From: Delphinus delphis
Taxonomy: Eukaryota > Chordata > Mammalia > Artiodactyla > Delphinidae
Direction: 5' to 3'
Assembly (NCBI RefSeq): GCF_949987515.2
Contig: NC_082692.2
Location: 89,537,488-89,601,487 of the forward strand
Length of the DNA stretch: 64,000 bases
Part shown: piece by piece, positions 11,689 through 23,637 of the stretch
How the letters are laid out: every line of letters begins with the position of its first letter
Position numbering within the stretch: position 1 is the stretch's first letter
Translations under genes and position numbers: made by a program
The notes under the pieces: generated by a model
Told to the model about the DNA's origin: nothing
Database searches by the model: none
The model's input: the letters and a program-made list of their open reading frames with translations, nothing else

Positions 11689-11918
11689 TTTTTTTTTTTT
11701 TTTTTTTTTTTGCGATACGCGGGCCTCTCACTGTTGTGGCCTCTCCCGTTGCGGAGCACAGGCTCCAGACGCGCAGGCTCCGGACGCGCAGGCTCAGCGA
11801 CCACGGCTCAAGGGCCTAGCCGCTCCGCGGCATGTGGGATCTTCCCGGACCGGGGCACGAACCCGTGTCCCCTGCATCGGCAGGCGGACTCTCAACCACT
11901 GCACCACCAGGGAAGCCC
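11689..11918 (-). mobile_element. Young CHR SINE (CHRS-like), antisense
   Basis: A T-run of about 24 bases (tail) is followed by GCGATACGCGGGCCTCTCAC, then GCATGTGGGATCTTCCCGG, the B-box region GGGCACGAACCCGTGTCCC, and the end CCACCAGGGAAGCCC. It is a full-length tRNA-derived cetacean SINE. Near-identical ATGTATATCTT sequences flank it as a target-site duplication. The GC- and CpG-rich body stands out from the AT-rich intron. A 15-bp unit is duplicated inside the body (11759-11788). Confidence 0.9.
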
Positions 11919-12584
11919 TTTATATATGTATATCTTATTTATTTTTTTCTAATTTGTGAAGAAAAAGATACTCAGCTTGACTATTAATGTCAAGCAATAA
12001 ATTTGAAGTCTCACCAAGATGTTTTGATCTATTCCAGAACTTTCAGATGACAGAGCAGCTACTTGATTTTGCTTCTCTTTTTACGCATATGGACATCATT
12101 GCAGATCATACCACAGAAAGGTTGCTCAAGACACTCAAGATGACAGTAGTATTTTAAAATCAAACTAGGTACATTCAAATTTTTCAGACTTTTAACACTT
12201 GGTTTAAAAAAAAAAGTCAGAGAGATATCTTAAAATTGTCCCATTTGAATGTCTAATAAGCAGTTTAGCTTTTTTATTTTCCTCATTGAGTTGAATGGAT
12301 AGAGGGCAGACTATTTTCCTAACATAGCTTGTCCCGTTTGCCCCACAATGTATACTGAAGCCTACTCATTAGGTTCTCACTAACTGCTTTGCTTTTTTAT
12401 CATGATTTTATATTGCTTGGTATAAAATAGTACGGCAAAGTCCATGCCAATCTGAGAACTGACAAATGTTCAAGCCAATCTTTGAAAAACTGAAAGATAG
12501 TAACCCCTCAACAAAAACACAGTCACACACACACTCACCCTGGGGCTGAAAGATTTATCAGCAGATTTACTAACATTTCAAGGC

Positions 12585-12835
12585 AACATTGTGTTCTGGA
12601 AAGAGTATAGACTTTGAATTCAAAGAGATCAGGGTTTAAATTCTCAGATTCCCTGTCAATAGCTGGGCCGCTATGATCAGTTTTCTTATCTGTAAAACAA
12701 AGGTAAAAACTAGATAGATAGATGGATAGATAGATAGACGACAGAGAGAATAGGATTGATATAAGGACTGGAAATACTATTAAACTTTCCTACCAGAGTC
12801 CTGGCTTATGATAGGCAATCAATAAATTATAACAA
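12585..12835 (+). repeat. MIR SINE, sense, with an internal GATA repeat
   Basis: GTGTTCTGGAAAGAGTATAG, then GATCAGGGTTTAAATTCTCA, TTTTCTTATCTGTAAAAC and GGCAATCAATAAAT follow MIR order. A (GATA)n tract at 12711-12739 lies in the middle. Confidence 0.6.
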
Positions 12836-13054
12836 TTTTATTAATTGTGGTCATTGTCAGTGCTGCTTTGGCTGAGGAGGTAAAAAGGAATACACAGGAG
12901 GGACAGAAGGGGTTTCTGCATTCTATTTCTGTGCTAACACAATCCTCAAGGACTTGCTCAGAACAATGGATTTACCATTTCTAAATAATGCGTTTAATCT
13001 TTATAAGGATTATTGACATTCCCTCATTTATTCATTTGGCAAATTAAGCTCCAG

Positions 13055-13210
13055 TATCTATTAACTTAGCAAATATGCATTAAATACCTCATTCAATAAT
13101 TAATTCCTTTATTCCTTCATTTAGTCAAAAGGAATTCTCCTGGCAGCAGATGCTAGGCTAGGCCCTGGGGAAATAAAGATGATATAAAGGCCCCAGGGAG
13201 TTTGCAGGCT
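13055..13210. repeat. Ancient interspersed repeat, family not assigned
   Basis: CTAGGCTAGGCCCTGGGGAA and GCCCCAGGGAGTTTGCAGGC resemble a widespread mammalian repeat whose motif is roughly AGGCACTGGGGATA followed by an AGCTTACA run. I cannot assign it to a family with confidence. Confidence 0.35.
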
Positions 13211-13494
13211 ACTGAAAATAGGATTGGTGTAACAATATGTGATCACACATTTTTCCTGGGATCTGCTCTTTCCTTACAAACTTTCAATGAAGGAAGATTC
13301 AAGGATAGTCACTCTGGGAGCTTTCCGGATTATCTTTTCCCCAGGTTACTCCTTGTTAAATTGAGACTGGAGACAGTCACTCTCAATTCACATGGTAGAA
13401 CTAATGTTAGACTGTTATTGAAGGGGTCCTTCGTATCTCTTAGAAATAGAAAATTCTTGCTTCCTTTTCTCCCATCTCATCAATACTTCTTTTT

Positions 13495-14680
13495 TTTTTC
13501 AAAATTAATACTTTTGAAATAACAGTTTTAGAACAGAAAAATTGAGCAGATGGTATAGTGAGATCCCATATAATGCCACACACAGTTTCCCCATTATTAA
13601 CATCTTACACTAAGATGGTACCTTTGTTACAATTAATGAACCAACACGAATACGTTTTAATTAACTGAAGTCCATAATTTACTCAAATTTCCTTGTTGTT
13701 TTTTTTTTTACCTGATGTCCTTTTTTTATTCCAAGATTCCATCCAACATACCACATTGAGTTTTCTTGTCTCCCTAAGCTCTTCTTGGCTGTAACAGTGA
13801 CTCAGACTTTTCTTGTTTTTGATGACCCTGACAGTTTTGAGGAGTGGTGGTCAGTTTTATTGTAGGATGACCCTCTATTAGAATTTGTCTACTATTTTTC
13901 TTATAATTAGTCTGAGATTATGGGTCTTGGGTAAGAAGACTACAAAGGTAAGGTGCCATTTTCGCACATCATATTAAGGTTACTCTCTATCACAATGATC
14001 TATGGCTACTGATGCTGCCCTTAATCACCTGGCGGAAGCAGTTTTGTCAGGATTCTCCACCATAAACGTACTCATTTTTCTCTCTTTACATTTGAGTCTT
14101 TGGAAGGAGGTTAATATGTGCTGTCCACACCTAATGAGTAGGGAGTCATGCTACACCTCCTCTAATCTATGTAATTTATTTGGAATTCTTCCTCATTGGA
14201 GATTTTTCACTTCTCCTTCATTTATTAATTTATGCAATCCTTTATTTATATCAGTACTGATTAGTAGATATTTATTTCATACTTTCAGTCATAATCCAAT
14301 ATTGCTTTATTTTGCTGCTCAAATTGTTTCAGCATATTCTTCTGTAAAATGCTTTAATTTTTTTATTAAATGTACATATGAATGCATCTCTGGGTCATTA
14401 AACAGTTTTCTGTACCCTCAATTGTAATGACAGTAGGGTATTCAGATGTATGTTTTCAACCAGTCTCCTACTGGTGGACATTTAGTTTCCTTTCGTTTTG
14501 TTATCATTTTTTATTGTCATGAATAATGATGTAATGCATATTCTTATGGCTATATTTTGCCCATCTCCATGTGGACTTCCTCAGTATATGTTTTAAAAAT
14601 TAGAATTTTTGGATAACAGGAATATAAAAGCTAAGGTTTCTGATACATGTTGCCAAATTCTCCTGAAGAACCACTGCAGA
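13495..14680 (-). mobile_element. Old L1 (L1ME-like) 3' part, antisense
   Basis: The landmarks AGAAAAATTGAGCAGATGGT, ACAGTTTCCCCATTATTAAC, TTACAATTAATGAACCAACA, TTTTTGATGACCCTGACAG and TAGGGAGTCATGCTACACCT are in the order seen in old L1M/L1ME elements read in antisense. The open frame at 14002-14427 falls inside this repeat and is not a gene. Confidence 0.75.
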
Positions 14681-15269
14681 GGATCCACTTTCAAAGACCA
14701 GGACCCTAGGTTACAAGTTGGGCCTCTTTTGATCTTACACACATGCTGAATTCAATGGCAAACATTCCTTTCATTCTTTTTCTATTTCAAAAAACAAAAT
14801 TGGATTTTTACACTGCTGTTTCCAAAACTAAATTAATTTAAAGGTTCTAAAAATCATCCAAGAAGAATATATATACTTCTGCAAGTGACTGTTCATCCTT
14901 TCCATTCCAGTCTATCACCACTTTTCTCAGGAGACCTACAGTTCTTACTTTTTAAGTAACTGGCAATTGCAGGAGAGAAAGATTTCAAATCCAAGTTGGA
15001 ACTGAGATTAAGGAAAAGAAGTTACTTCCTTTTCTCCAGCTGACCTTGGAACCCATCTCTAGAACCTTTATTGGAATTTGGAGGCATCTCAATACGTTAA
15101 AAAAAAAAAACAACTCTATGATTTCATCTTCTGGCCCTTGGACAAAAGGAACTCTACCCACTGATTATAAAACATATTAACTCATTAGGTGAAGAATATA
15201 TTTCTAAGCACACATTATACAGACTAAAAAGGTGATTCTCATGTTGTAGCTGGTTAGCTCATGCGGGAG

Positions 15270-15510
15270 CAGAAAAACATGGTGGTTTAGAGCTCATTAT
15301 GGAAAGACAGACTTTAGCTCAAAACTTTTCTTTGAAAACTTACTGTGTGATATTGGGCATGTTACTCAACCTATTCTAGTCCCAATCTCCTCATCTACAA
15401 AATGTTAATAGCAATAGTACTGTGTCTCATGGTGTTATTATATGCTTTCAATGAAGCACTTAGCACAGTGCCTGGCATATAATGTGTTCAATAAACGTTA
15501 GATCTATTAA
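15270..15510 (+). repeat. MIR SINE, sense
   Basis: A good MIR copy. It contains AACATGGTGGTTTAGAGCTC, then ACTGTGTGATATTGGGCATG, CTCATCTACAAAATG and TTAGCACAGTGCCTGGCATA, and ends in TTCAATAAACG. Confidence 0.75.
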
Positions 15511-15989
15511 TAATAGAATGATTAAATATAATAAACCATATACAATGTCTCCTTTATACGAAAGTTTATGATTATGAGCAGAGCTAAGGTCAAGCCCTAT
15601 AATTCTTAAGGAGTTATAATTCTGAACATAATTCTGAAGGAACATGTGCCTCGAGAACCTACCTCAACCAAATTATCATTTTCTCTGCTGTAGTGCCACA
15701 TAGCACTCATATGATTGGTGAAGTATTTATTTAGGGTTAATATTATGTATTAATAAAACATTATGGAGAAGCTGTCAATTAACTGCTAAGTGCAGTATCA
15801 TTTTCGGCTCTACCACACCTTGAATTATGGGCTCCAGTTTTATGTTTCATGTGCAAATTATTACTCACATTGTGGAGTAGAAAATAGCAATAAAGTCTTA
15901 GGGACTCTTTGGATGATAGAACCTTCCTGTCCCTATGTGATGATCATGGTAATAAGGCGACTTAGTAAGCTTTATTATTGGTTCAAACT

Positions 15990-16205
15990 TTATATTTCAG
16001 AATGTATTCTCATAGTCTATCCTCATTTTATCCTTTCAAGAAGACTTTTACGTACCCATTGTTACCTCTAGTTATAAAGAGAAAGCTGAGGCTCAGAGAT
16101 GTTAGGTAATTCGCACTCATAGATGTTAGGTAATTTGCACTCATTTACACAAAACTCACCTGTGTCTTTTCACTCTACATGTAAGTACTATTCTGCTACC
16201 ACTGC
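15990..16205 (-). repeat. MIR SINE, antisense, with an internal 24-bp duplication
   Basis: ATTTTATCCTTTCAAGAAGA, then AAAGCTGAGGCTCAGAGATG, is the MIR core in antisense. A 24-bp unit is present twice in tandem at 16097-16120 and 16121-16144, with one base different. Confidence 0.6.
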
Positions 16206-17032
16206 TCTTACATCCAAACCTTCTGTGGCTTTTCAATTGGCTGCAACAACTGTAGTGTCAAGTGTCAAATACCAGATAAATACATGCACATGATAACATT
16301 TTTCCCCCAAGGGAAACCTGGTATACACACTGACCAGTAGAACAGGATCATGACTATGTTTAGATCACTCAGAAAAAAAAAAGAAAAAAAAAAAAGATTG
16401 TCCTTTTTCCATAACAGTAAGATTGCTTTTCTACAGAACTCATGAATTTATCCATATTGTATCCCCATAGGACAATCTTATATTCCAAGCTCTTTGTATG
16501 AATATTTCAAGTTGAGGAAATGAAAGCAGCTAGCTGAAGTCTGAAAATTTAACAAAGGCACTCCTTGCTGGTTTTGTTATTCTGCTTCCCTCTCTTCGAT
16601 TAAAAATGGCCACTGAAGTGATTTTCTGAAATGAGGTTCAAGTTAAGAATAATCCCAAATATAAGCATCTTAGGAAACAGGTTCTCTGTACCAGTTTCTA
16701 GTTAAAAACTTGGTATGGCCTGGATTTAAGCTGTGGATAATGAGATTTAAGAAATCCAGGGAAGAAATATAAGCTTTCTCAAATAGCACTAGTAATGAAA
16801 ATTCTATTTATGGCTAAAAGTATAGAACTGAAGCAGAGTTCGTACAAGAGTGTGAATAGCTTTAATTTAACTTCCAGTTCAGGCTGAACTAGGCCAGAGG
16901 GTTAACAAATGTATTCTCGTCTCCAGATAAAATTAATGGGATGCTCACTCTGTAAAAGCATAATGACAAGAGAGTAAGGAATGAAAGTCCTTATTTATGG
17001 CAATGCTTATTTAAGAAGCACAATACCAGAGG

Positions 17033-17251
17033 GAGGGGCAAGAAAGAAAGAAAGAGAGAGAGAGAGAAAAAGGAAGGAAGGAAGGAAGGAGGAGGGAGGG
17101 AGGGAGGGAGGGAGGGAAGGAGGAAAGAAGGAAGGAAGGAAGGGAGGAAGGAAGGGAGGGAGGAAGGAAGGAAGGGAGAAAGAATGGAGAGAAAGAAAGA
17201 GACAAAAAGAGGGAAAGAGAAAGCAGGAGGGAGGGAAGGAGGAAGAAAGAA
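17033..17251 (+). repeat. 219-bp polypurine (GGAA/GGGA/GA)n tract
   Basis: Almost uninterrupted purines on the + strand: AAAG and GA units first, then GGAA and GGGA units. The open frames predicted on both strands here come only from the repeat. Such mirror-like purine tracts can form triplex DNA. Confidence 0.95.
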
Positions 17252-18599
17252 ACTTTGCTTTTATGATCTAGTAGTATTTTAAAACTGTGAGGACTCACAT
17301 TTCAGGAAAATATAGAAACAAAATAAGAAAAGGCTTTTGCAAAGTTTTTTGAAATACACGGTTCATGAATGCCTCATCTATGGTCTGAGGAAACTCTGGA
17401 TGAGAGAGTTGCTTCAAATTGATTTTCTTTATTGAGATTTGTATCCAAGCTGGATTTTGACACCATATTTGTGAAGATTAAAAAAAAAAGAAGTGGGGAG
17501 GAACTGGGACTGAAAGGGAAATGTTGCCAGAAATGGCTGATACCTGTAGTTAGGATGATGATGGCACCATGTATTTTAACTTAACCTTTAAACGACAGAG
17601 TTTCAAGGGATTTAATAATAATCTCCATTCTGAAGACCCTTCAAAGATCTCCCTTGCTGCATGGCATTCTTCATATATTAATATATTAACTTTGCACTTT
17701 AAATAGATCACTTATTTTAAATTAAAATGAACTGCCAGAGAATATTACATCACTAATATCATCATCGTGGACAAACTAGGTAGATCCTAAATAGAATGCT
17801 AAAGCCACAGAAGGAGAAGGAGTCTACTAGTGCTAATAACTGAATGGGTGGCAACTCAGAGAACTGGAAGGTGGATCACAGTAAATTAGCCTGTACTGGA
17901 ACTCTAAGTGGTAGAGAATTGGCAGGTCATAATTTAGCAGAAATTACCTGTCTAAACATGAGTACCATTCCAAAAAGGTAATTAGGATTGTTAACAACTT
18001 CCAGCTGAGTATTTAACTCGACATATGGACACCATCTGTCACAATCCTGGTATACAGTAAGCACTCAATTAATGGTTATTAATATTCATAAATAAACGTT
18101 CAGCTTTCTTACAACGCATTTCTTTTCTCTTTGGAGAATGTTGTCTAATTCCTTTCCTCTCTACCGTAATGGCCCTAGATGATAAGCCAGGCTGAAAAAA
18201 AAAGAAGTATTTTACAGCAAAGCATGTTATATCTCACCTGAGAGATCCCTGCTCTCATGAGGAGGAAATGAACATTACCGCTATGATCAGAGGCATTATC
18301 TCCTTACCAGCCAGTGTATTAAACAGGAAGAAGCAGGAAATTTACTTCTAGAGACATATGTGCATGCTTGTGTACCCATTTCGTTCACAGTATGGAGATT
18401 TGATTTTAGTTTATGTATGATTCATAAATCAATTTATGTCAAATGCCTAGTCATATGGAGTTCTTAAAGGAGAATAGAAAACAGGTAAATATAAGCTAGG
18501 AATCTGGCTTTTGAAATGATAACAGTAACATAATCTTAAATTATTTTTAACTTGTCATTAACACAAAAAATATAGTTTAAAGTGTTCTAGACCGTGTGT

Positions 18600-18780
18600 T
18601 AAACACATGAAATGTATTATATCATTTAATATTCACTCTAATCCTGTGACTTACATACTAGTGTTAAGCCCTATCCTATAAATGAGAATATTTATGTTAT
18701 AAATGTGCAATAACATATAGCTGGTAAGTGTAAAAACTGCACTCTGCTCTGTACTGTATAAATAGTATTCTATTATAATA
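18600..18780 (-). repeat. MIR SINE fragment, antisense
   Basis: ATTATATCATTTAATATTCA, then CTATAAATGAGAATATTTAT, then ATAGCTGGTAAGTGTAAAAA correspond to the antisense MIR body in decayed form. Confidence 0.5.
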
Positions 18781-19384
18781 GCTTTGTTATTAATATTAGC
18801 ACTAGTATTAGTATTATCATTTATACAGAATGTTATCTCTTGGAAAAATTAACTTGCATTTAAAACTAAAGCTCATTACTAAAATAATTTCATCTTTTGT
18901 TGATTTTAGTTCTTTCTACCCACTGTCCATTTGGCATGTCTTCAGAAAAGAGAGATGGTGTGAAATCTAAAGCAATTCATTTAGTGTCTTCATAAAAAGT
19001 GCCCAGACTAAATGGGAACTTTTCATTAAAATGCACATGTTTTACATGTATTCTCCATGATCCTATATCTCACATTACCAGTGGTAATCAAGAGGCTCAT
19101 GACATTCATATTTTGTACTGACATAATAAATCTGAAAACAAAATCTCAACGTTTAATTAGTAACTGTGAAATCACATAAAACTGCTTGATTTTTCTCCCA
19201 TCAGAAATTTTGTTAACATGAAATATAGCCATGAAATGCACTTGATAAGACTTTTGATTAAAAAGTTTAAATGTCTGAGTGACTATTTTTTGATAGTTTA
19301 GTTGCTCTGAGAATTCTAAAATATCTAGAGTATAAAATATGATATCCTGAAGGAATCTACCATATCATACAATTTGATCACACA

Positions 19385-19430
19385 GATAGAAAATAACATA
19401 GCTAGGATTTGAACCCAGGCATTCAGACAC
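19385..19430 (-). repeat. MIR tRNA-like head fragment, antisense
   Basis: AACATAGCTAGGATTTGAAC followed by CCAGGCATTCAG matches the complement of the MIR head. It is very short. Confidence 0.5.
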
Positions 19431-19619
19431 TATTTGTAAAGTCTTTTTTTGGACGAAAGCAGCAGGAAAATTACTCAAAAAGGCATTACAAAAAGAGACT
19501 GTATTGACTAATGGAAATGTTCAAGGAGATTTTTTTTTAAATTTGTGCATCAAGCATGACTTAATCTAGACATGTAAAGAATTCCAAGTTTCCTTCTTTT
19601 GTGTCAACTTTGACTTTCA

Positions 19620-19935
19620 AAGACACTTTCTCCATGTGGTGGAAAAGTGCTGCCTAGAAGCTCCAAGCTATATCCCACTATCTGAGGAAACCCTAGGAAC
19701 AAAAGATCCTCTCTTTAATAACTCCTCCAAAAGCAGTCCCAGAACTGAGTCTAGTTGTCTCTGATTGGGTTGTCTTAGTTTCCAGAGTTGACCAACTATG
19801 GTGGCCACGGTACACTAGCTTCTAATGGCAAGACCTGAATCTTGTGCTCAGTCCTGCAGCCAGAGGTATAGTCCTCCCAATTCAAATCAGATGGACTAAA
19901 GACAGTAAGCACTGGGTTTTCTAAGGAAAATCAAA
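19620..19935. repeat. Ancient interspersed repeat, family not assigned
   Basis: The stretch has CTGAGGAAACCCTAGGAACA and CTAGTTGTCTCTGATTGGG, then TTGACCAACTATGGTGGCCA. Similar strings recur in old dispersed mammalian repeats, but I cannot name the family. No open frame of interest. Confidence 0.3.
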
Positions 19936-21164
19936 ATGCACACTCAAAAACCAACACATGTCCACTGCAGACTGAGAATACAGAGGTCTAATTCTTATAC
20001 CTTTCTTCAAAATTGAAAGTTACGTTAGAAGCCAGTTCACTTAATTTTATAAGCTTCTCAATAGTTGAGTGGTTTATGAGAGAAGATATATCACTCCAAA
20101 CATAATTGAGGTAAGAAAAATAAGATCTAGAGGATGTTCTTTAAGTGAGAAACTTATGTCTCTCTTCAGCCTCATGTCTCTTTCACATTTCTTGCCTTCT
20201 AGTGTAATTTTGACCCTATAGAGCATTGTTCTGAAAATATAAACCACACTCATGGTTTTTCACAAGGATTCTACTGCTCAGTTTTTGGTCTTATAGGCCA
20301 TTAATGTTCACTTCCACAGAATATCATTTTTATGTGTCTAGTGGCTATATAGAAGTACCATATTGAGAAGTACTTACAGTTGGTATTATAATCAAAGTGG
20401 AACATGATTAGAGCATATTGGGGGTTCCAATAAACCGGTTTTCCAAGAAGTAGATCTTGAAAGGATATTTTTTTTAAAGTGACTTTTTAGAAGAGTTTTT
20501 ATGAAGAACGCATCAGGGAATGGACAAGCCCACTTGGGAGAAAAGAGTAGCCAGGCAGAGTATAATATCATGCAAAGTTCCACAGAAGATATAGTTGCCT
20601 CAGTCTTGTACAGGGGTTCTAGAAAGAGTGCAGGTCACACCTAGAGGTATTCCACCATCAGGGGCAGGGGAGCTGGAGTATTTACGCCTCATTTAGTCAG
20701 TTATTGGTTGAGAGTTGCCCCAGGGAGTATGTAAATTCCTAACTGTTTTCAGCTCTTTTTTTGTGAAGGAAAAGTTAGCTACAGCAGCTTAAGGGTAGTT
20801 GACAGCAAAATGATGCATGTACTAACTGTTGAGGGTGAAAGCACATCAGGATTTGGGGTGCTAAGGGATAAGAAAGAAAACGGGTGAAGCACTGACATTA
20901 TCTGCTGCACTACTTCTGTTGGAAAGGTATGTCTATATAGGATACATCATTTTATCCTTCAAGGGAAAAATGCTTGTCCAGAGACTCCAGTGTCCTCACT
21001 GAGTTCTTTTGCAGGGAAAGGTCAGAATAATTGGGATTGGTGGGACTTGTTCTTTTTACCCCCACTTAATTGGGCCACTTAAGATGGTGATTCACTTTTA
21101 CAAAACCACAAAAATTGAAAGCTATCAGAGGATGATTTTACAGTAGCTGTGATGTCTGTTTTGT

Positions 21165-21310
21165 CTTGTAAGCACATAGATTCTGAGACAAAGAAATCTG
21201 GAAATAAATCTCAGCTGTGCCACTTTCACTTATAGAAAGAGAAAATGAAATTATATTTACACATTATACACATAGTGCTTGGCACACAGTCTGTGGTTAA
21301 TAAACCGTAG
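21165..21310 (+). repeat. MIR SINE fragment, sense
   Basis: TAGATTCTGAGACAAAGAAA, then ATCTCAGCTGTGCCACTT, then AGTGCTTGGCACACAGTC and a GGTTAATAAA end follow MIR order. The middle is shortened. Confidence 0.55.
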
Positions 21311-23009
21311 CTCTTCATTGTGATATTATTATAGTTATTATTATTAAATGTCAAACCATTAAATTTCTGGTTCAGAGATTTAGATATTTAGTTAGGTTAA
21401 AAATGGACTTCTGTCTTCATAGTTAAAATAAAGAACAATGATATAACAATGGGAAAATAGTCTTTACTGAATTTTTTTTTTGTCTGAATGTTTTAGGTTA
21501 AAATGTTTTTTAGTTGAATATTTTGCATGTATTTGTCATAAACCTCAGAGATACACTATCATAAAAAGACAACAAAGGATCATGAATTCAGATAAATATC
21601 AGAGCCTCCAATTATAATATTTTTCTCTTTGTAAATTAATTTTCTTAGAATTTTTCTATTACACGGGTAATGCATGCTCATTGTAGGAAAATAATGGAAA
21701 AACTGAGATAAGCAGAAAAAAGGAGAATAAAAGGCATTCATATTCTCACCACCTATAGCTACTAACTTTTCATGTTCACGTACACGTTACATGTATTTTT
21801 AAAAATTGGATAATACTGCCCCAGACTTGGTGAAGCTCTTTCTCTGTGAGTAAACTTTCTTCTAGAACTTTATTTTTATTCTTAGTTTGGTATTTCATAA
21901 AATGAATGAATAAGAAAACCAGTTATCTGGGTTAATTGTTGGCAAGAATATGCCATTTTACTAAAATATCAACCTAAAGTTGTGGCAAGCGGCAAAGCTT
22001 TTTAAAAGGACAAAAACAAAACTTATCATAATACATAATGATGTTGTGTTTAACAAAATTCAAGTTGTATCTGTCACTATATGCTAATTCTGAGAAAAAC
22101 AGATGAATCAAACATTGATTGGGGAGTATGTTTCCTGTGAAATATGTGTGAGCACATGTATGACTTTCTGCATGATGTATATCTTTGGTTTGCACAGCAG
22201 GATCATCATTGTTTGCAATAAAAAATTCCTGAGGCTTCATCAGTTTCCCTGCTTTAATTGAAGTCTCTACTCAGTCATCACCACCAATTTTCTGCAGTTG
22301 TTACTGCTCAGACTCAGTAGATCTTCATTTGTCAACCACTTTGTATGTGACTGAATAGTTCTCCTACACCAGTTTCATGGACTTGAAAAAAATTCTGCAT
22401 CGTCTACAAAGTTTTCTAATTTGGCTTTGCAAAATGATTTACTATTATTATTTGAAATACGTTTAGAACAGAAATATTTAAAGCACCTGAAAATCCATAA
22501 GGGAATGAAGAATTACTTGAAAGTAAGAAAGGAAAGATGATAGTGTGAATAGATTGGGGATTGATTTTACAAATGATTGGTTTAGGGAAGATTTTCTGGT
22601 TATAACTTTATAAGCTACATTTCTTTATATTCTATCTGTACAAGTGAGGCCTTCCTCACCATGGTATTTTTGCTGTTTTAAAAGATAATCTTATTAGACT
22701 AAACGTATTAGATTTAAGACTTTAAGCTAAATTCCTATAAATACAGGAATTCTTTACAAATTCTTTCTGAAAAGAGACAGAGTACAATGTAAAGTTATCT
22801 TTTATGTCATTTTAAGTTTGAGTGTAAATAAGTACATTCTTTTGAGGATCATAGATTCTGTGCTCCCAATTCATCTGGGTCTGTTATATAATACTGATCC
22901 CCTTTGATAATTTAGCTCACCCATCACATATGTCTTCAGTTACATATTAGTACCAATTTAGCTATAGAGGAATCTGTATTTTTGTCTTAGAATCTGTAAA
23001 TAGAGAGAG
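21311..23009 (+). other. Intron stretch without recognised features
   Basis: AT-rich intronic DNA. Short T-runs and open frames without domain content are present. I see no gene or clear mobile element. Confidence 0.6.
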
Positions 23010-23315
23010 CTTGCCTCCTCTTAGAAGTCACATCCTCACAAAGAATTTCCTGACCACCGTATTTAAAGTGATATAATCTTGCTATTATCTCTGCACCTTA
23101 TTTCCTTTGTTTCAGTTATTGCAATTTACAAATATATTTGTTTTTCATAATTTGTTTATTGCCTGTTTCCCCACTAGTCTGTGAGCAACATGAGGGCAGA
23201 AAACATGTTTAGTTCAGTCATCAGTTTATTCCCTGATCCTAATACTGTGACTTGCACATGACAGGCTCTTAATAAAGTGTTATAAATCGCTGGATGAGTG
23301 AATGGCAAATGACTG
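23010..23315 (+). mobile_element. L2 LINE 3' end, sense
   Basis: TTCCTGACCACCGTATTTAA, GTTTATTGCCTGTTTCCCCA, CTAGTCTGTGAGCAACATGA and GGGCAGAAAACATG, then a CAGGCTCTTAATAAA end and ATGAGTGAATG, are the classic order of the L2 3' end. Confidence 0.7.
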
Positions 23316-23452
23316 CATGATGTGAAAACTAGTCACAATATAATATATTGATTTATTTTTTTCCTTGAAAGTTATCCTTAAGGAATTCTTATTTTATCCT
23401 GCTGTCATAAAGACTGAACCATCTGCTATTCTAATGAGGTATAACTGTTTAG

Positions 23453-23637
23453 TCCAGTCCCTGATATTAGTTGGAGGAGGTTGGATGGAAACCCGTTGCC
23501 TGGGAAAGTCAAGTACAGCAAATCCCAAGCTATCCTTGAAATCCCAAACTTTCAACAGGAAGATGAAGGCGTCTATGAGTGCATTGCAAGTAACCTTCGA
23601 GGAAGAAATCTTGCAAAAGGTCAACTCATTTTCTATG
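23453..23637 (+). CDS. CNTN6: CNTN6 exon: second half of Ig domain 3
   Basis: This 185-nt exon begins with T, completing the AAT asparagine codon, and ends with G (phase 2 to phase 1). It encodes [19 protein letters not shown], then [17 protein letters not shown] and [20 protein letters not shown], ending GQLIFY. ISW holds the core tryptophan and YEC the second disulfide cysteine, so Ig3 is complete with the previous exon (288 nt together). The donor is GTGAGC. The acceptor, ATAACTGTTTAG, has few pyrimidines. The + strand frame starting at ATG 23481 is part of this exon; the other two overlapping frames are shadows. Confidence 0.96.

Larger units (their letters stand above)
5505..23452 (+). 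other. CNTN6: CNTN6 intron (17.9 kb) inside the Ig3 coding region
   Basis: A long intron splits the Ig3 domain. It contains old L1 pieces, MIR and L2 copies, a MER5-like remnant, one young CHR SINE (11689-11918) and a polypurine tract (17033-17251), listed separately. Stretches in which I recognise nothing include about 5640-6170, 7420-8690, 10640-11650, 11940-12580, 14700-15260, 16210-17030, 17260-18590 and 19940-21160. The intron ends at an acceptor with a weak pyrimidine tract. Confidence 0.85.

Noticed and set aside
11709..11918. Apparent CpG island or promoter
   Set aside because: The CpG richness is confined to the SINE body and its edges coincide with the SINE.
11553..11959. Overlapping open frames of 72-115 residues
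   Set aside because: All lie over a CHR SINE and its T-tail. The GC-rich SINE body lacks stops by chance. No domain is present.
14002..14427. 141-residue open frame
   Set aside because: It lies within an antisense old L1 fragment and carries no recognisable domain.
16981..17298. Long open frames on both strands over 16981-17298 (about 95 residues each)
   Set aside because: Translation of the polypurine/polypyrimidine microsatellite only. The composition is almost pure K, E, R, G or S, P, L, F.
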